This document shows, in pieces, positions 41,660-50,833 of a DNA stretch of 64,000 bases. Source of the stretch: Pseudomonas sp. CFBP 13711 (GTDB lineage Bacteria; Pseudomonadota; Gammaproteobacteria; Pseudomonadales; Pseudomonadaceae); the NCBI RefSeq assembly GCF_014842265.1, contig NZ_JACYVI010000014.1, positions 38,879-102,878 of the forward strand, given 5' to 3'. The number at the start of each line of letters is the position of its first letter. Position 1 is the stretch's first letter. A program made the translations under genes and the position numbers. Below the pieces are notes generated by a model. The model had not been told where the DNA came from. It was given only the letters and a program-made list of their open reading frames with translations, and searched no databases.

Positions 41660-43015
41660 TCAGTGTGAATGCAGCGGTCCGGCCATCGCCGCGCGCTCGG
41701 CACCGCCGATGACATTGAACAGCAGGTTCAGCAACACCGCGCTCAATGTCGCCATGGCGATGCCGCTGTGGGTGATCGGCCCCATCCATTGCGGCAGCTG
41801 GCTGAAGAACTCCGGTCGCACCACGGGTATCAGGCCCATGCCGATGCTCACCGCGACCAGCAGCTGGTTGCGCCGGTCGGAGATGTCCGCTTCCTGGAGG
41901 ATCTTGATCCCGGTGGCGGCGACCATGCCGAACATCGCGATGGCCGCGCCGCCCAGTACGGCAGGCGGGATCGAGGCCACCAGATACGCCGCTTTCGGCA
42001 ATAGGCTGAGGACGATGAGGAACCCGCCCGCGACGATGGTCACCGAGCGGCAGCGCACGCCGGTCATCTGCACCAGGCCGATGTTCTGCGCAAACGAGGA
42101 ATGGGTGAAGGTGTTGAGAAAGCCCGCGAGAAACGAGGCTGCCGCGTCGCACAGCAACCCCCGGCGCAACATACCCGGCGTGACTTCGCGGTCGGTGATC
42201 TTGCCCAGCGCGAGAAACATCCCCGTCGATTCGACAAAAATGATCACCACCACCAGGCACATCGACAGGATCGGCGCGAGGCTGAATTGCGGCAGGCCGA
42301 AGTGCAGGGGCGTGACCACCTTCAGCCATTCGGCCTGACCCAGACCACTGAGGTCGACCATGCCGATGAAGCCGGAGAGGATGTAACCCAGGCCCATGCC
42401 GATCAGCACCGAGATGTTGACCCAGAACCCGCGCATGAAGCGGTTGATCAGCAGGATGGTCAGCAACACCAGCGCGGCGACACCGAGGTAGACCGGGTCG
42501 CCGAAGCTCACCGCCTTGCTGCCGCCGCCGGCCCAGTTGACCGCCACCGGGAACAGCGACAGGCCGATGGAAGTGATCACGGTGCCGGTCACCAGCGGCG
42601 GGAAGAAGCGCACGATTTTCGACATGAACGGCGCGATCAGAATGCCGAAGAAGCCCGCTGCGATGGTCGCGCCGAAGATGCCCGGCAGGCCGACGCCACT
42701 CATCCCGGCCATCGCCACCATGCTGCCGACGGCGGCGAAGCTGGCGCCCATCATGATCGGCATGCGAATCCCCAGCGGACCGATGCCCAGGGATTGCACC
42801 ACCGTGGCGATACCGGCGACCAGCAGGTCGGCGTTGATCAGAAAGGCGATTTCTTCCCGGGAAAGCCCGGCGGCCTGGCCGATGATCAGCGGCACCGCAA
42901 CGGCACCGCCGTACATCAACAGGACGTGTTGCAGGCCCACCAGAATCAGTTGCAGCAATGGCAGGGGCTGTCGTGGCGGCGCGTCAGGAATGCGCGCGTG
43001 AGTTGACTCGGACAT
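41660..43015 (-). CDS. NCS2-family purine permease (urate/xanthine type)
   Basis: 451 aa from ATG 43015, which has GAGG six bases upstream; ATG 43027 and longer frames are rejected. Fourteen membrane segments. The NCS2 signatures are QHVLLMYGGAVAVPLIIGQA in helix 1, FVESTGMFLALGKITDREV and NTFTHSSFAQNIGLVQMTGV, where Gln/Asn residues bind the base. Closest in pattern to bacterial urate/xanthine-proton symporters. It lies 148 bases after puuD on the same strand, so it likely imports urate or xanthine. Confidence 0.9.
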   Translation of the reverse strand: MSESTHARIPDAPPRQPLPLLQLILVGLQHVLLMYGGAVAVPLIIGQAAGLSREEIAFLINADLLVAGIATVVQSLGIGPLGIRMPIMMGASFAAVGSMVAMAGMSGVGLPGIFGATIAAGFFGILIAPFMSKIVRFFPPLVTGTVITSIGLSLFPVAVNWAGGGSKAVSFGDPVYLGVAALVLLTILLINRFMRGFWVNISVLIGMGLGYILSGFIGMVDLSGLGQAEWLKVVTPLHFGLPQFSLAPILSMCLVVVIIFVESTGMFLALGKITDREVTPGMLRRGLLCDAAASFLAGFLNTFTHSSFAQNIGLVQMTGVRCRSVTIVAGGFLIVLSLLPKAAYLVASIPPAVLGGAAIAMFGMVAATGIKILQEADISDRRNQLLVAVSIGMGLIPVVRPEFFSQLPQWMGPITHSGIAMATLSAVLLNLLFNVIGGAERAAMAGPLHSH

Positions 43016-43044
43016 GCAACACCTCATTGTTTTTATTTTTTGGT

Positions 43045-43157
43045 TGGAGCGGATGGAGCGGATGGAGCGGTTAGCGACAAGCTTCAAGCGGCAAGCCTCA
43101 AGCCAAAGCCGATCGCGTACTGCTTCTGACTTGTGGCTTGCCGCTTGAAGCTTGCAG
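43045..43157. repeat. inverted repeat and 9-base tandem repeat between puuD and the permease
   Basis: CAAGCTTCAAGCGGCAAGCC (43079-43098) is answered by GGCTTGCCGCTTGAAGCTTG (43135-43154), a 20-base near-perfect inverted repeat with a 36-base loop. Beside it GGAGCGGAT is repeated in tandem (about 43046-43073). The hairpin could affect read-through from puuD into the permease gene. Confidence 0.8.
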
Positions 43158-43163
43158 CTGACT

Positions 43164-44498
43164 TCAGTTCGTCTGCGCCCCCTTATCAATCCATTGCCCC
43201 AGCAGGTCACGTTCCTGTTGGGTCATCTGGGTGATGTTGCCCAGCGGCATGATCTGCGCGGTCACCGCCTGGGCCTGAATGCGCGGGGCCAGTTGCTGGA
43301 TCTGTTGCGGCGTATCGAACATGATCCCGGCCGGCGCACTGCTGAACAGCGGGCTGGTGGGTTTGGCAGAGTGGCAGACGGTGCAGCGTTCCTGAATCAC
43401 GCTGTGGACCTTCTCGAAATCCACGCCGCCGCTGCTGGCTTGCGCCGGTTGGGCTGCTGCCTCTGCGCCAGGTGCCGGGGCGGCTGCAGGGGCTGGCGCT
43501 GGTGCGACGTCAGGCTTCGCCTCGTCGGCGCGATGGCCACCGATGGCCGTGCCCGGCAGTGGCTGATACTGGATTTTCTCCGCCACGTCCGGGCCGCGAG
43601 ACATTTGCGCGGGGCCGGTGACGTAGGCCAGGCACATCATTCCCAGTGCCCCGACCGGCAAGGCCCAGGCGTATTTGTGGCTGTTGTGACGGGTGTTGAA
43701 GAAGTGACGGACGAGCACCGCACACACCGCGATCCCCGCCAGAATCAGCCAGTTGTACTGACTGCCGTAGGTGCTCGGGAAGTGGTTGCTGATCATGATG
43801 AACAGCACCGGCAGGGTGAAGTAGTTGTTGTGCCGTGAACGCAGCAGGCCTTTGGCCGGCAGCGACGGGTCCGGCGTGCGGTTTTCGGTGATGGCGGCGA
43901 CCAGCGCGCGCTGGGCCGGCATGATGATGCGCAGCACGTTGCCGACCATGATCGTGCCGATGATTGCACCCGTGTGCAGGTAAGCCGCCCGTCCGCTGAA
44001 CACCTGGCTGAAGCCGAAGCAGGCCGCGATGATCAGCACGAACAGCACCAGGCCCAGCAGGGCAGGGCGCTTGCCCAGGGGCGAATCGCAGAGGATGTCG
44101 TAGATCGTCCAGCTGGCGATCAATGAGCCCACGGCGATGGCGATGCCTGCGCCGCCGCTCAGCGTGCTGCCGGGTGCCAGCAGGTAAAGGGTGGGGTTGG
44201 AATAGAACACGATGCACAGCAGCGCGATGCCGGACATCCAGGTCCAGTAGGCTTCCCATTTGAACCAGTGCAGGTCGTCCGGCATGGTCGGCGGGGCCAG
44301 TTTGTACTTTTCCAGGTGGTAGATACCGCCGCCGTGAATCGCCCATAGGTCGCCCGACAGACCGTCACGGGGGTTGGCGCGGTTGAGGTTGTTCTCCAGC
44401 CAGACAAAATAAAAGGACGCGCCGATCCAGGCGATCCCGACGATCATGTGAATCCAGCGCACGCCCAGATTCAGCCATTCCATCAGATGTGCAGCCAC
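43164..44498 (-). CDS. puuD: PuuD, membrane urate oxidase with cytochrome c tail
   Basis: 444 aa, minus strand. It oxidises urate to 5-hydroxyisourate using the respiratory chain. Eight to nine membrane helices (residues about 15-320) include the heme-like His-rich helices (VRWIHMIVGIAWIGASF and GLLRSRHNNYFTLPVLF). An Ala/Pro linker (about 335-355) joins a C-terminal cytochrome c domain with Cys372-x2-Cys375-His376 (CTVCH) and a likely axial Met417 (QIMPLGN). The heme site makes it a client of the Ccm system encoded at 23-31 kb. Confidence 0.95.
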   Translation of the reverse strand: MAAHLMEWLNLGVRWIHMIVGIAWIGASFYFVWLENNLNRANPRDGLSGDLWAIHGGGIYHLEKYKLAPPTMPDDLHWFKWEAYWTWMSGIALLCIVFYSNPTLYLLAPGSTLSGGAGIAIAVGSLIASWTIYDILCDSPLGKRPALLGLVLFVLIIAACFGFSQVFSGRAAYLHTGAIIGTIMVGNVLRIIMPAQRALVAAITENRTPDPSLPAKGLLRSRHNNYFTLPVLFIMISNHFPSTYGSQYNWLILAGIAVCAVLVRHFFNTRHNSHKYAWALPVGALGMMCLAYVTGPAQMSRGPDVAEKIQYQPLPGTAIGGHRADEAKPDVAPAPAPAAAPAPGAEAAAQPAQASSGGVDFEKVHSVIQERCTVCHSAKPTSPLFSSAPAGIMFDTPQQIQQLAPRIQAQAVTAQIMPLGNITQMTQQERDLLGQWIDKGAQTN

Positions 44499-44546
44499 AG
44501 TCTTTACCCTTTGCCTTCCACCGCTTAACGGGTGGTCAGACCCTTC

Positions 44547-45050
44547 TTATAGTTGGGGATCGAGAACCATCTTCTGACTCTCTTCGAAGAAATGCTCATC
44601 GCAGTTATTGCCACTGCCACTGCGATCAACCACCAGGAAGTCATCCCGCTTTTCGATCGTCAGCACCGGGTGGTGCCAGACGCCGCGATGGTAATTAACA
44701 CCCTGCCTGCCATTGGTGATGAAGGCGCGGGTCAACTCGGGTTCAGGTGCATCGCCAAGTGGCGCGACCACGACCAGAAAAGGATGGCCGAGCAGCGGAA
44801 TGAAGGCCTGGCTGCCCAGCGGATGGCGCTCCAGCATGCTGATGGTCAACGGCATCTCCAGCGCCTCTGCGCGGAAGATGCTGATGATCGCCTTGTCGTC
44901 CGGCGTGGCCGTTTCAACCTCGGCCAGACGGTGAAAGCGCATGGTCGAGCCGTTATTGATCATGAAATGATCGCTGCCGTCGGTTTCGATGACCTCGCCG
45001 AAAGGGGCGAAGGCTGCCTTGGTCAACGGCTCGATGATCAGTGTGCGCAT
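44547..45050 (-). CDS. allA: AllA, ureidoglycolate lyase
   Basis: 167 aa, minus strand. It cleaves ureidoglycolate to glyoxylate and urea, the last step of the pathway. Cupin-type blocks: AFAPFGEVIE, EMPLTISMLERHPLGSQAF, and the metal-site region INGRQGVNYHRGVWHHPVL-like GRQGVNYHRGVWHHPVL. ATG 45050. It lies between alc, with a repeat in between, and puuD on the same strand. Confidence 0.94.
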   Translation of the reverse strand: MRTLIIEPLTKAAFAPFGEVIETDGSDHFMINNGSTMRFHRLAEVETATPDDKAIISIFRAEALEMPLTISMLERHPLGSQAFIPLLGHPFLVVVAPLGDAPEPELTRAFITNGRQGVNYHRGVWHHPVLTIEKRDDFLVVDRSGSGNNCDEHFFEESQKMVLDPQL

Positions 45051-45088
45051 GCGGGGGTCTTCTGTTCATGTTTGGTGGATTGGTGATC

Positions 45089-45184
45089 GTTCCCACGCTC
45101 CGCGTGGGAATGCATCCCCTGACGCTCTGCGTCACCCTGGACGCGGAGCGTCCGCAAAGGGGTTACCACGCGGAGCGTGGGAAC
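45089..45184. repeat. GCGGAGCGT-type repeat between alc and allA
   Basis: A 96-base element with near-perfect outer inverted ends (GTTCCCACGCTCCGCGTGG and CCACGCGGAGCGTGGGAAC) around GACGCTCTGCGTC and GGACGCGGAGCGTCC palindromes. It lies within the purine operon and could affect message stability. Confidence 0.85.
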
Positions 45185-45208
45185 CATCAGTCATCAGAGG
45201 CCAAGCGT

Positions 45209-46204
45209 TTATTTCGCAACCTTGCCCAGCACCCGCAACCGGCTCACGCCGCCATCCGGGAACACGTTCAGGCGGATATGGGTGATCGGCCCCAGTGCCT
45301 TGATCTGCTCGAAGAAAGTGTGTTCGGCGTGCATTTCAAGCTTCTGGCTCGGCAGCAGTTCGCGCCAGAACAGGCTCTGGGTTTCGATCTGGCTGTCGGT
45401 GCCGCCTTTGACGAAGGCTGCCTGAATCGAGCAGCTGTCCGGGTAGTTGCCCTTGAAGTGCAGGGTGTCGACGACGATCTGCTCGACCTCGCCCGCATGC
45501 CCCAACGCCACGATTACCCAGTCATTGCCAGGCGTACGGCGACGTGCAGTTTCCCAGCCGTCGCCCATGTTCACGCCACGGCCCGGGTTGAGGATGTTGC
45601 TCATGCGCCCGAAATGCTCGTCGGAGCAGGCCAGCGCACGACCGCCATTCAGCGCGGCGGCGAGATCGATCTGCTCGTTGTCACCCACTGCCGACCAGTC
45701 CCGATGGGGCACGCCGTACACCCGCAGACGCGCCACGCCGCCGTCCGGGTAGATGTTGAAACGCAAATGGCTGTAAGCCTTGGCGTCACCGATCTCGTGG
45801 TAATGGTGGCTGTCGCCCTTGAGCTCCACGGCCGGCAACACTTCCGTCCACACGGTGTTTTCGTCCGGCTCGCCCGACGCCAGGAAGCACGCTTCCAGCG
45901 AGGCCGATGGCGGGTAGTTGCCGGTGAAGAACGAGGTGTCGATGTCCACGCCCTTGATCGAACCGGCAACGCCAAGGCGAATCACTGCACTGTCGTAGCC
46001 TTCAAAGCGCTTGCGGCGCGACTCCCAGCCGTCCATCCACTTGCCGTTGTCGTCGAACACGCCTTCTTTCCAGACCGCCGGGGTCGGCTGGAACAGGCGG
46101 TTGGCATCGGCGAACCAGTCATCGGTGACGGAAAGGATCTTCGTCCCCAGACGCGCATCGGCCAGGTTGACGAACTTCTCGAAGGGTGCGGCGTAAGCTT
46201 TCAT
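45209..46204 (-). CDS. alc: allantoicase
   Basis: 331 aa from ATG 46204, minus strand; the longer frame runs into uraD. It hydrolyses allantoate to ureidoglycolate and urea. Two allantoicase repeats: FVNLADARLGTKILSVTDDW with HLRFNIYPDGGVARLRVYG, and ACSDEHFGRMSNILNPGRG with HIRLNVFPDGGVSRLRVLG. The duplicated beta-sandwich fold is clear from these matched pairs. It has the usual length for the family. Confidence 0.95.
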   Translation of the reverse strand: MKAYAAPFEKFVNLADARLGTKILSVTDDWFADANRLFQPTPAVWKEGVFDDNGKWMDGWESRRKRFEGYDSAVIRLGVAGSIKGVDIDTSFFTGNYPPSASLEACFLASGEPDENTVWTEVLPAVELKGDSHHYHEIGDAKAYSHLRFNIYPDGGVARLRVYGVPHRDWSAVGDNEQIDLAAALNGGRALACSDEHFGRMSNILNPGRGVNMGDGWETARRRTPGNDWVIVALGHAGEVEQIVVDTLHFKGNYPDSCSIQAAFVKGGTDSQIETQSLFWRELLPSQKLEMHAEHTFFEQIKALGPITHIRLNVFPDGGVSRLRVLGKVAK

Positions 46205-46245
46205 TCTTTTTGTCTGCCTTTGATAGTGGGCGTGGGAAAGGTCGG

Positions 46246-46761
46246 TCAGAGGGCTTGCAGGCGGAACATCGCGATCTTGTTGATCTCGGCAAGGGCGCAG
46301 GCGAACTCGGCGTCGGCCGGGTTGTGAATGCGCGTCTCGAAGGCCGCGAGGATCTGATGCCGGTTGCTGCCTTTCACCGCCATGATGAAGGGGAACGCGA
46401 ACTTCGCCTTGTAGGCGTCGTTCAGCTCGGTGAAGCGCTGGAACTCTTCGGCCGTGCATTGGTGGATACCGGCGCCAGCCTGTTCAGAGGTACTGGCTTC
46501 GGTCAGTTGGCCTTGCACGGCGGCTTTGCCGGCAAGGTCCGGGTGAGCGTTGATCAGCGCTAGTTGCGCGGCGTGATCGGCACTCAACAGGATGTCGCTC
46601 ATGCGTGCATGCAGCGTCTCGATATCATCGAGCTCATGCCGCTGGTCCAGGTCATAAGCCTGTTCGGCGACCCAGGGCGAGTGTTCGTAGATGTCGGCGA
46701 ACGCCTGGACGAATTCGTCGCGGCTGAGGGAAGAGGGCGTCAGGGTCTGAAAGCGGCTCAT
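46246..46761 (-). CDS. uraD: UraD, OHCU decarboxylase
   Basis: 171 aa, minus strand. It converts 2-oxo-4-hydroxy-4-carboxy-5-ureidoimidazoline to S-allantoin. Family blocks: FVQAFADIYEHSPWVAEQA, LINAHPDLAG (catalytic His-Pro) and STSEQAGAG; the end has FPFIMAVKGSNRHQIL. Overlaps puuE by 4 bases, so the two are translationally coupled. Confidence 0.94.
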   Translation of the reverse strand: MSRFQTLTPSSLSRDEFVQAFADIYEHSPWVAEQAYDLDQRHELDDIETLHARMSDILLSADHAAQLALINAHPDLAGKAAVQGQLTEASTSEQAGAGIHQCTAEEFQRFTELNDAYKAKFAFPFIMAVKGSNRHQILAAFETRIHNPADAEFACALAEINKIAMFRLQAL

Positions 46762-47684
46762 TCGGCGGCTCCATTGAAGGGGTGTACCTGATGCCAGTGC
46801 CGCGCGATCTCCACCCGGCGCGCAAACCAGACCTGCTCGTGGCCTTTGACGTACTCAAGGAAACGCTGCAGCGCGGCCAGTCGGGCAGGGCGACCGATCA
46901 AGCGGCAGTGCAGGCCGATGGAGAGCATCTTCGGCGCCTCGGCCCCTTCGGCGTAGAGCACGTCGAAGGCGTCTTTCAGGTAATCGAAAAAGTCCTCGCC
47001 CTTGTTGAAACCCTGCACCTGGGTGAAGCGCATGTCGTTGGTATCCAGGGTGTAGGGGATCACCAGATGCGGCTTGCCGGTGGAGTTGTTGGGCTCCCAG
47101 TACGGCAGGTCGTCGTCGTAGGTGTCGCAGTCGTAGAGAAAACCGCCTTCTTCCATCACCAGCCGCCGGGTGTTGGGGCCGGTGCGCCCGGTGTACCAGC
47201 CCAGCGGACGTTCGCCGGTGAGTTCGGTGAGGATGCGGATCGCTTCGAGCATGTGCTCGCGTTCCTGGGCCTCGTCCATGTTCTGGTAGTCGATCCAGCG
47301 ATAGCCGTGGCTGCAGATCTCATGGCCCGCGTCGACCATGGCGCGGATCACGTCCGGGTGACGCTGGGCGGCCATGGCCACCGCGAAGATCGTCAGCGGA
47401 ATGTCGAATTGCTTGAACAGCTTGAGCACGCGCCACACGCCGGCCCGGCTGCCGTATTCGTAGAGCGATTCCATGCTCATGTTGCGCTGGCCCTGCAGCG
47501 GTTGCGCGGCGACCATTTCGGAAAGGAACGCTTCGGACTCCTTGTCGCCATGCAGAATATTGCGCTCGCCGCCTTCCTCGTAATTGAGCACGAATGACAG
47601 CGCGATACGGGCATTGCCTGGCCAGCGGGGGTGGGGCGGGTTACTGCCGTAACCGATCAGGTCGCGTGGGTAGTCGGCGCTCAC
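46758..47684 (-). CDS. puuE: PuuE, metal-independent allantoinase
   Basis: 308 aa, minus strand. A polysaccharide-deacetylase fold protein that hydrolyses allantoin to allantoate. Family blocks: RIALSFVLNYEEGGERNIL, NMSMESLYEYGSRAGVWRVL, AGHEICSHGYRWIDYQNM and LGWYTGRTGPNTRRL. First gene of the puuE-uraD-alc-allA-puuD series. A TTGTATACAA palindrome lies 90 bases upstream at 47774. Confidence 0.95.
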   Translation of the reverse strand: MSADYPRDLIGYGSNPPHPRWPGNARIALSFVLNYEEGGERNILHGDKESEAFLSEMVAAQPLQGQRNMSMESLYEYGSRAGVWRVLKLFKQFDIPLTIFAVAMAAQRHPDVIRAMVDAGHEICSHGYRWIDYQNMDEAQEREHMLEAIRILTELTGERPLGWYTGRTGPNTRRLVMEEGGFLYDCDTYDDDLPYWEPNNSTGKPHLVIPYTLDTNDMRFTQVQGFNKGEDFFDYLKDAFDVLYAEGAEAPKMLSIGLHCRLIGRPARLAALQRFLEYVKGHEQVWFARRVEIARHWHQVHPFNGAAE

Positions 47685-47773
47685 TGCAATCTTCCTTATC
47701 TAGCCTGTGTTCTGTGGCGGTGGTCGTCAGGGCGATGCATCAAGGTGCCGTGACGGTCGCTGTGATGGTAAGA

Positions 47774-47783
47774 TTGTATACAA
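47774..47783. promoter_or_regulatory. TTGTATACAA operator-like palindrome upstream of puuE
   Basis: A perfect 10-base palindrome in the 398-base divergent gap (47685-48082) between puuE and uraH. It fits the t-GTa-tAC-a half-site layout of FadR-subfamily GntR regulators. The gntR at 50963 is the natural candidate to bind it. The rest of the gap holds no gene. Confidence 0.5.
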
Positions 47784-47969
47784 CTTTATTTACAACGTGT
47801 AACCCTGTTTTTTCACTTCCCGCCACTCTCGGCCTCATGGGATCACTGTGCAAGAAACCTGCCTGAGTGGTCAGATATGGCGCTTGTCATCGCGTATTCA
47901 TCTGCCTTGCGCCGCTATCCGGGGCATGGGGCCGCGGCGGGTGATCAGTGAAAATTTAGGTGATTTTAA

Positions 47970-47979
47970 TTGTGTACAA
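47970..47979. promoter_or_regulatory. TTGTGTACAA operator-like palindrome upstream of uraH
   Basis: Within ATTGTGTACAAT (47969-47980), about 105 bases before the uraH start and 286 bases before puuE on the other side. Same palindrome class as 47774, 50730 and 50834. Confidence 0.5.
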
Positions 47980-48082
47980 TCTTCGCATAAACTGTCTTAA
48001 TCCTGCTCATGTCTTACCGCTGATGCCCTTTTCGGGTGCAGGCCATCTCTTAATCTCTCACTGAATGAGGCAACGACACGCC

Positions 48083-48436
48083 ATGGGACGACTCACCACT
48101 CACGTGCTGGACGCTGCACATGGCTGCCCCGGCAGCTCCATCCGCGTTGCGCTTTATCGGGTCGATGGCGACCGGCTGGAGAAAGTCGCCGAGGCAGTGA
48201 CCAACAGCGACGGCCGCTGCGACGCCCCGTTGTTGCAGGGCGATGACTACCAGTCTGGCGTCTATCAATTGCAGTTTCAGGCCGGCGATTACTTTCGCGG
48301 CAAAGGCGTGCAATCCGGCGAGCACGGGTTTCTCGATGAGGTGGTGCTGCGCTTCGGCATCGACGCCGGGCAAGACCACTACCACGTGCCACTGCTGATT
48401 TCGCCCTACAGCTACTCGACGTATCGCGGCAGCTAG
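48083..48436 (+). CDS. uraH: UraH, hydroxyisourate hydrolase
   Basis: 117 aa from ATG 48083; ATG 48065 six codons earlier is less likely. The transthyretin-related fold hydrolyses 5-hydroxyisourate to OHCU. Signatures: TTHVLDAAHGCPG, with the catalytic His, and the C-terminal YRGS (SYSTYRGS). Divergent from puuE across the operator region. A strong terminator follows at 48471. Confidence 0.95.
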   Translation: MGRLTTHVLDAAHGCPGSSIRVALYRVDGDRLEKVAEAVTNSDGRCDAPLLQGDDYQSGVYQLQFQAGDYFRGKGVQSGEHGFLDEVVLRFGIDAGQDHYHVPLLISPYSYSTYRGS

Positions 48437-48470
48437 ATCGCTGCCGCTTGTTGCTCCCCGCGTTCCTCTT

Positions 48471-48497
48471 GCCCGCCCACACTGCGGGCTTTTTTTT
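48471..48497 (+). terminator. rho-independent terminator after uraH
   Basis: GCCCGC (48471-48476) pairs with GCGGGC (48484-48489) around a 7-base loop, followed by eight T. Confidence 0.92.
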
Positions 48498-48520
48498 GCC
48501 CTCGGTTTTTGTTGCTGAAC

Positions 48521-49147
48521 TCAGCGGCTGATCAGGGCGACGGTGCCGGCGGTGCCGAACAGACCGGCGCTGATGCGGTTGAACCAGGTCTGGCCCTTAC
48601 CGGTGCGCAGGTAGCGGGCCGCGCCCTGGGCGCTGAGGCCGTAGAACAATTTGCAGCTCAGGTCGAGGACGGTCCAGGTGATGATCATGGTGATCAACTG
48701 GCCGAAAAACGGCTCATCGGTCTTGAGAAACTGCGGCAGAAAGGCGGCGAAAAACAGGATGTCTTTCGGGTTGCTGCCGCCCAGCACAAAGGCGCGCCAG
48801 AACAGTGAGCCGAAGGCGGGTTTGCTGGCGGCCTCGGGCACCTCGGCGGCAACGGCGGGCCGGCGCGACTGTTTCCAGCTTTGCCAGGCCAGGTAAAACA
48901 GGTACAGACCGCCGACGATTTTCAAGGCGCTGAACAACTGCTCGGACGCCAACAATAAGGCGCCCAGTCCCAGGGCCGAAGCGCTGAGCAGGCAGATCGA
49001 TGCGCAGACGCCGCCGAGGAAGGCGGGGTAGGAGCGCAGCAGGCCGTAATTCAGGCTGTTGCCGATCATCAGCAGCGACAGCGGCCCCGGAATCAGAATG
49101 ACCACCAATGCCGCGCCGCTGAACAGCAGCCAGGTTTCCAGTGTCAT
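48521..49147 (-). CDS. LysE/RhtB-family exporter
   Basis: 208 aa, minus strand, five or six membrane helices. Blocks: VVILIPGPLSLLMIGNSLNY, the LysE family N-terminal signature, then GGLYLFYLAWQSWK and FVLGGSNPKDILFFAAFLPQ. The family exports amino acids or other small metabolites; the substrate here is unknown. Situated between uraH and the second purine permease, but there is no evidence it belongs to the pathway. Confidence 0.85.
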   Translation of the reverse strand: MTLETWLLFSGAALVVILIPGPLSLLMIGNSLNYGLLRSYPAFLGGVCASICLLSASALGLGALLLASEQLFSALKIVGGLYLFYLAWQSWKQSRRPAVAAEVPEAASKPAFGSLFWRAFVLGGSNPKDILFFAAFLPQFLKTDEPFFGQLITMIITWTVLDLSCKLFYGLSAQGAARYLRTGKGQTWFNRISAGLFGTAGTVALISR

Positions 49148-49257
49148 GGGGTGTTCTCCTTGTTTATCTGAAAGCAGAAACGCCGCGGGCTGCGCGGCGC
49201 TTCAGGTCATGTACGGTGACGACTGCCATCCATCAGCAGTGCGGCGGCCGGAAAGCG

Positions 49258-50604
49258 TTACAAAAACACGAACTTGGCGATGAAGATTGCGCACAGCACC
49301 CACAGGCTGATGGAGACTTCCCGATGGCGGCCGGTGCCGGCTTTCAACACCACGTAGGTGATGAACCCCAGCGCGATTCCGTCTGCGACCGAGAATGTCA
49401 GCGGCATCATGATCGCCGTGACGATCGCCGGAATGCTGTCGGTGGCTTCGTCCCAGTCGATGTGCGCCATGCCGCCCATCATCAGCATCGCCACGTAAAT
49501 CAATGCACCTGCGGTCGCGTAAGCGGGAATCATGCCAGCGAGCGGGGCGAAGAACATCGCCGCCACGAACAGCACGCCCACGGTCACGGCGGTCAGACCA
49601 GTCCGACCCCCGGCCGCCACGCCCGAAGCGCTTTCCACGTAGCTGGTGACCGGCGGCACACCGACCATCGCACCGAACACGCTGGATGCGCTGTCTGCCT
49701 TCAAGGCCCGCGAGAGGTTCTCGATGCGGCCGTCTTCACGCACCAAACCGGCGCGCTGTGCCACACCCATGAGCGTGCCGGCCGTGTCGAACATGTGCAC
49801 GAACAGAAACGCCAGCACCACGCTGATCATGCTGACGTTGAACACGCCGGCCAGGTCCATGGCCATCCAGGTCGGCGCCAGGCTCGGCGGCGTGGAGAAA
49901 ATGCCGTTGTAATGCACCAGCCCCAGGCCCCAGCCGGCCAGCGTTACCGTGATGATGCTGATGAGGATCGCGCCGAACACCCGGTGATAACTGAGCACGG
50001 CAATCATCAGAAAGCAGATGGCGGCGAGCAGCGGACCGGGTTCACGCAGCGAGCCGAGCTTGATCAGCGTCGCCGGGCTGTCGACCACGATACCGGCGGT
50101 CTTCAGGCCGATCAGCCCGAGAAACAGCCCCACCCCCGCGCCCATGGCATAGCGCAGGCTGACCGGGATGCTGTTGAGCAGCCATTCGCGGATCCGCGAC
50201 AGGGTCAGGAACATGAAGATCACGCCCGAGACGAACACCGCGCCCAGCGCCGTTTTCCAGCTGTAGCCCATGGTGCCGACCACGGTGTAGGTAAAGAATG
50301 CGTTCAGGCCCATCCCCGGCGCCAGGCCCACCGGCCAGTTGGCGTACAGCCCCATCAGCAGACAGCCCAGCGCGGCGGCGATGCAGGTCGCGACAAACGC
50401 CGCGCCGTGATCGATGCCGGCGTCGGCCATGATGTTGGGGTTGACGAAGATGATGTAGGCCATGGTGATGAAGGTCGTGAGCCCTGCCAGCAGCTCGGTT
50501 CGGACGGTCGTACCGTGCAGGCTCAGCTTGAACAGGCGTTCAAGCAGGCCTTTGCGCGGCAGCGTGAGATCCAGCAGCGTGGCTTCGGTTTTGCGACTTT
50601 CCAC
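49258..50604 (-). CDS. AzgA-type purine permease (hypoxanthine/adenine/guanine)
   Basis: 448 aa, minus strand, NCS2 family of the AzgA/GhxP group rather than the urate type. Twelve to fourteen helices. Signatures: ELLAGLTTFITMAYIIFVNP in helix 1, PVGLAPGMGLNAFFTYTVVG and VPPVTSYVESASGVAAGGRT. These proteins import adenine, guanine or hypoxanthine. Divergent from gntR (50963) with two operator-like palindromes between. Confidence 0.92.
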   Translation of the reverse strand: MESRKTEATLLDLTLPRKGLLERLFKLSLHGTTVRTELLAGLTTFITMAYIIFVNPNIMADAGIDHGAAFVATCIAAALGCLLMGLYANWPVGLAPGMGLNAFFTYTVVGTMGYSWKTALGAVFVSGVIFMFLTLSRIREWLLNSIPVSLRYAMGAGVGLFLGLIGLKTAGIVVDSPATLIKLGSLREPGPLLAAICFLMIAVLSYHRVFGAILISIITVTLAGWGLGLVHYNGIFSTPPSLAPTWMAMDLAGVFNVSMISVVLAFLFVHMFDTAGTLMGVAQRAGLVREDGRIENLSRALKADSASSVFGAMVGVPPVTSYVESASGVAAGGRTGLTAVTVGVLFVAAMFFAPLAGMIPAYATAGALIYVAMLMMGGMAHIDWDEATDSIPAIVTAIMMPLTFSVADGIALGFITYVVLKAGTGRHREVSISLWVLCAIFIAKFVFL

Positions 50605-50729
50605 AGTGAAATCCTCGGGACGTTTTTGTTGTTATGACAAAGCCGGTTGCGGGCTCCGGGAGGCGTATGGACCAGTCAGGCTGATTTGTTGACTGAAAGG
50701 TCAGAAACGTGCACGAAGGGATTATGCTT

Positions 50730-50739
50730 TTGTATACAA
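50730..50739. promoter_or_regulatory. TTGTATACAA palindrome in the permease-gntR divergent region
   Basis: It sits in TTTGTATACAAA, 126 bases upstream of the AzgA-like permease start. Identical in core to the site upstream of puuE. A weaker TTGTGTGCAT lies at 50785-50794. Confidence 0.5.
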
Positions 50740-50833
50740 ATAATGCAAATAATGTTTTCGATCCTGTGCGGAATATTTTGCGGATTGTGTGCATAACGCC
50801 CCGTCATTTCGGGGCCTGTGCAGACTTTGCCGG

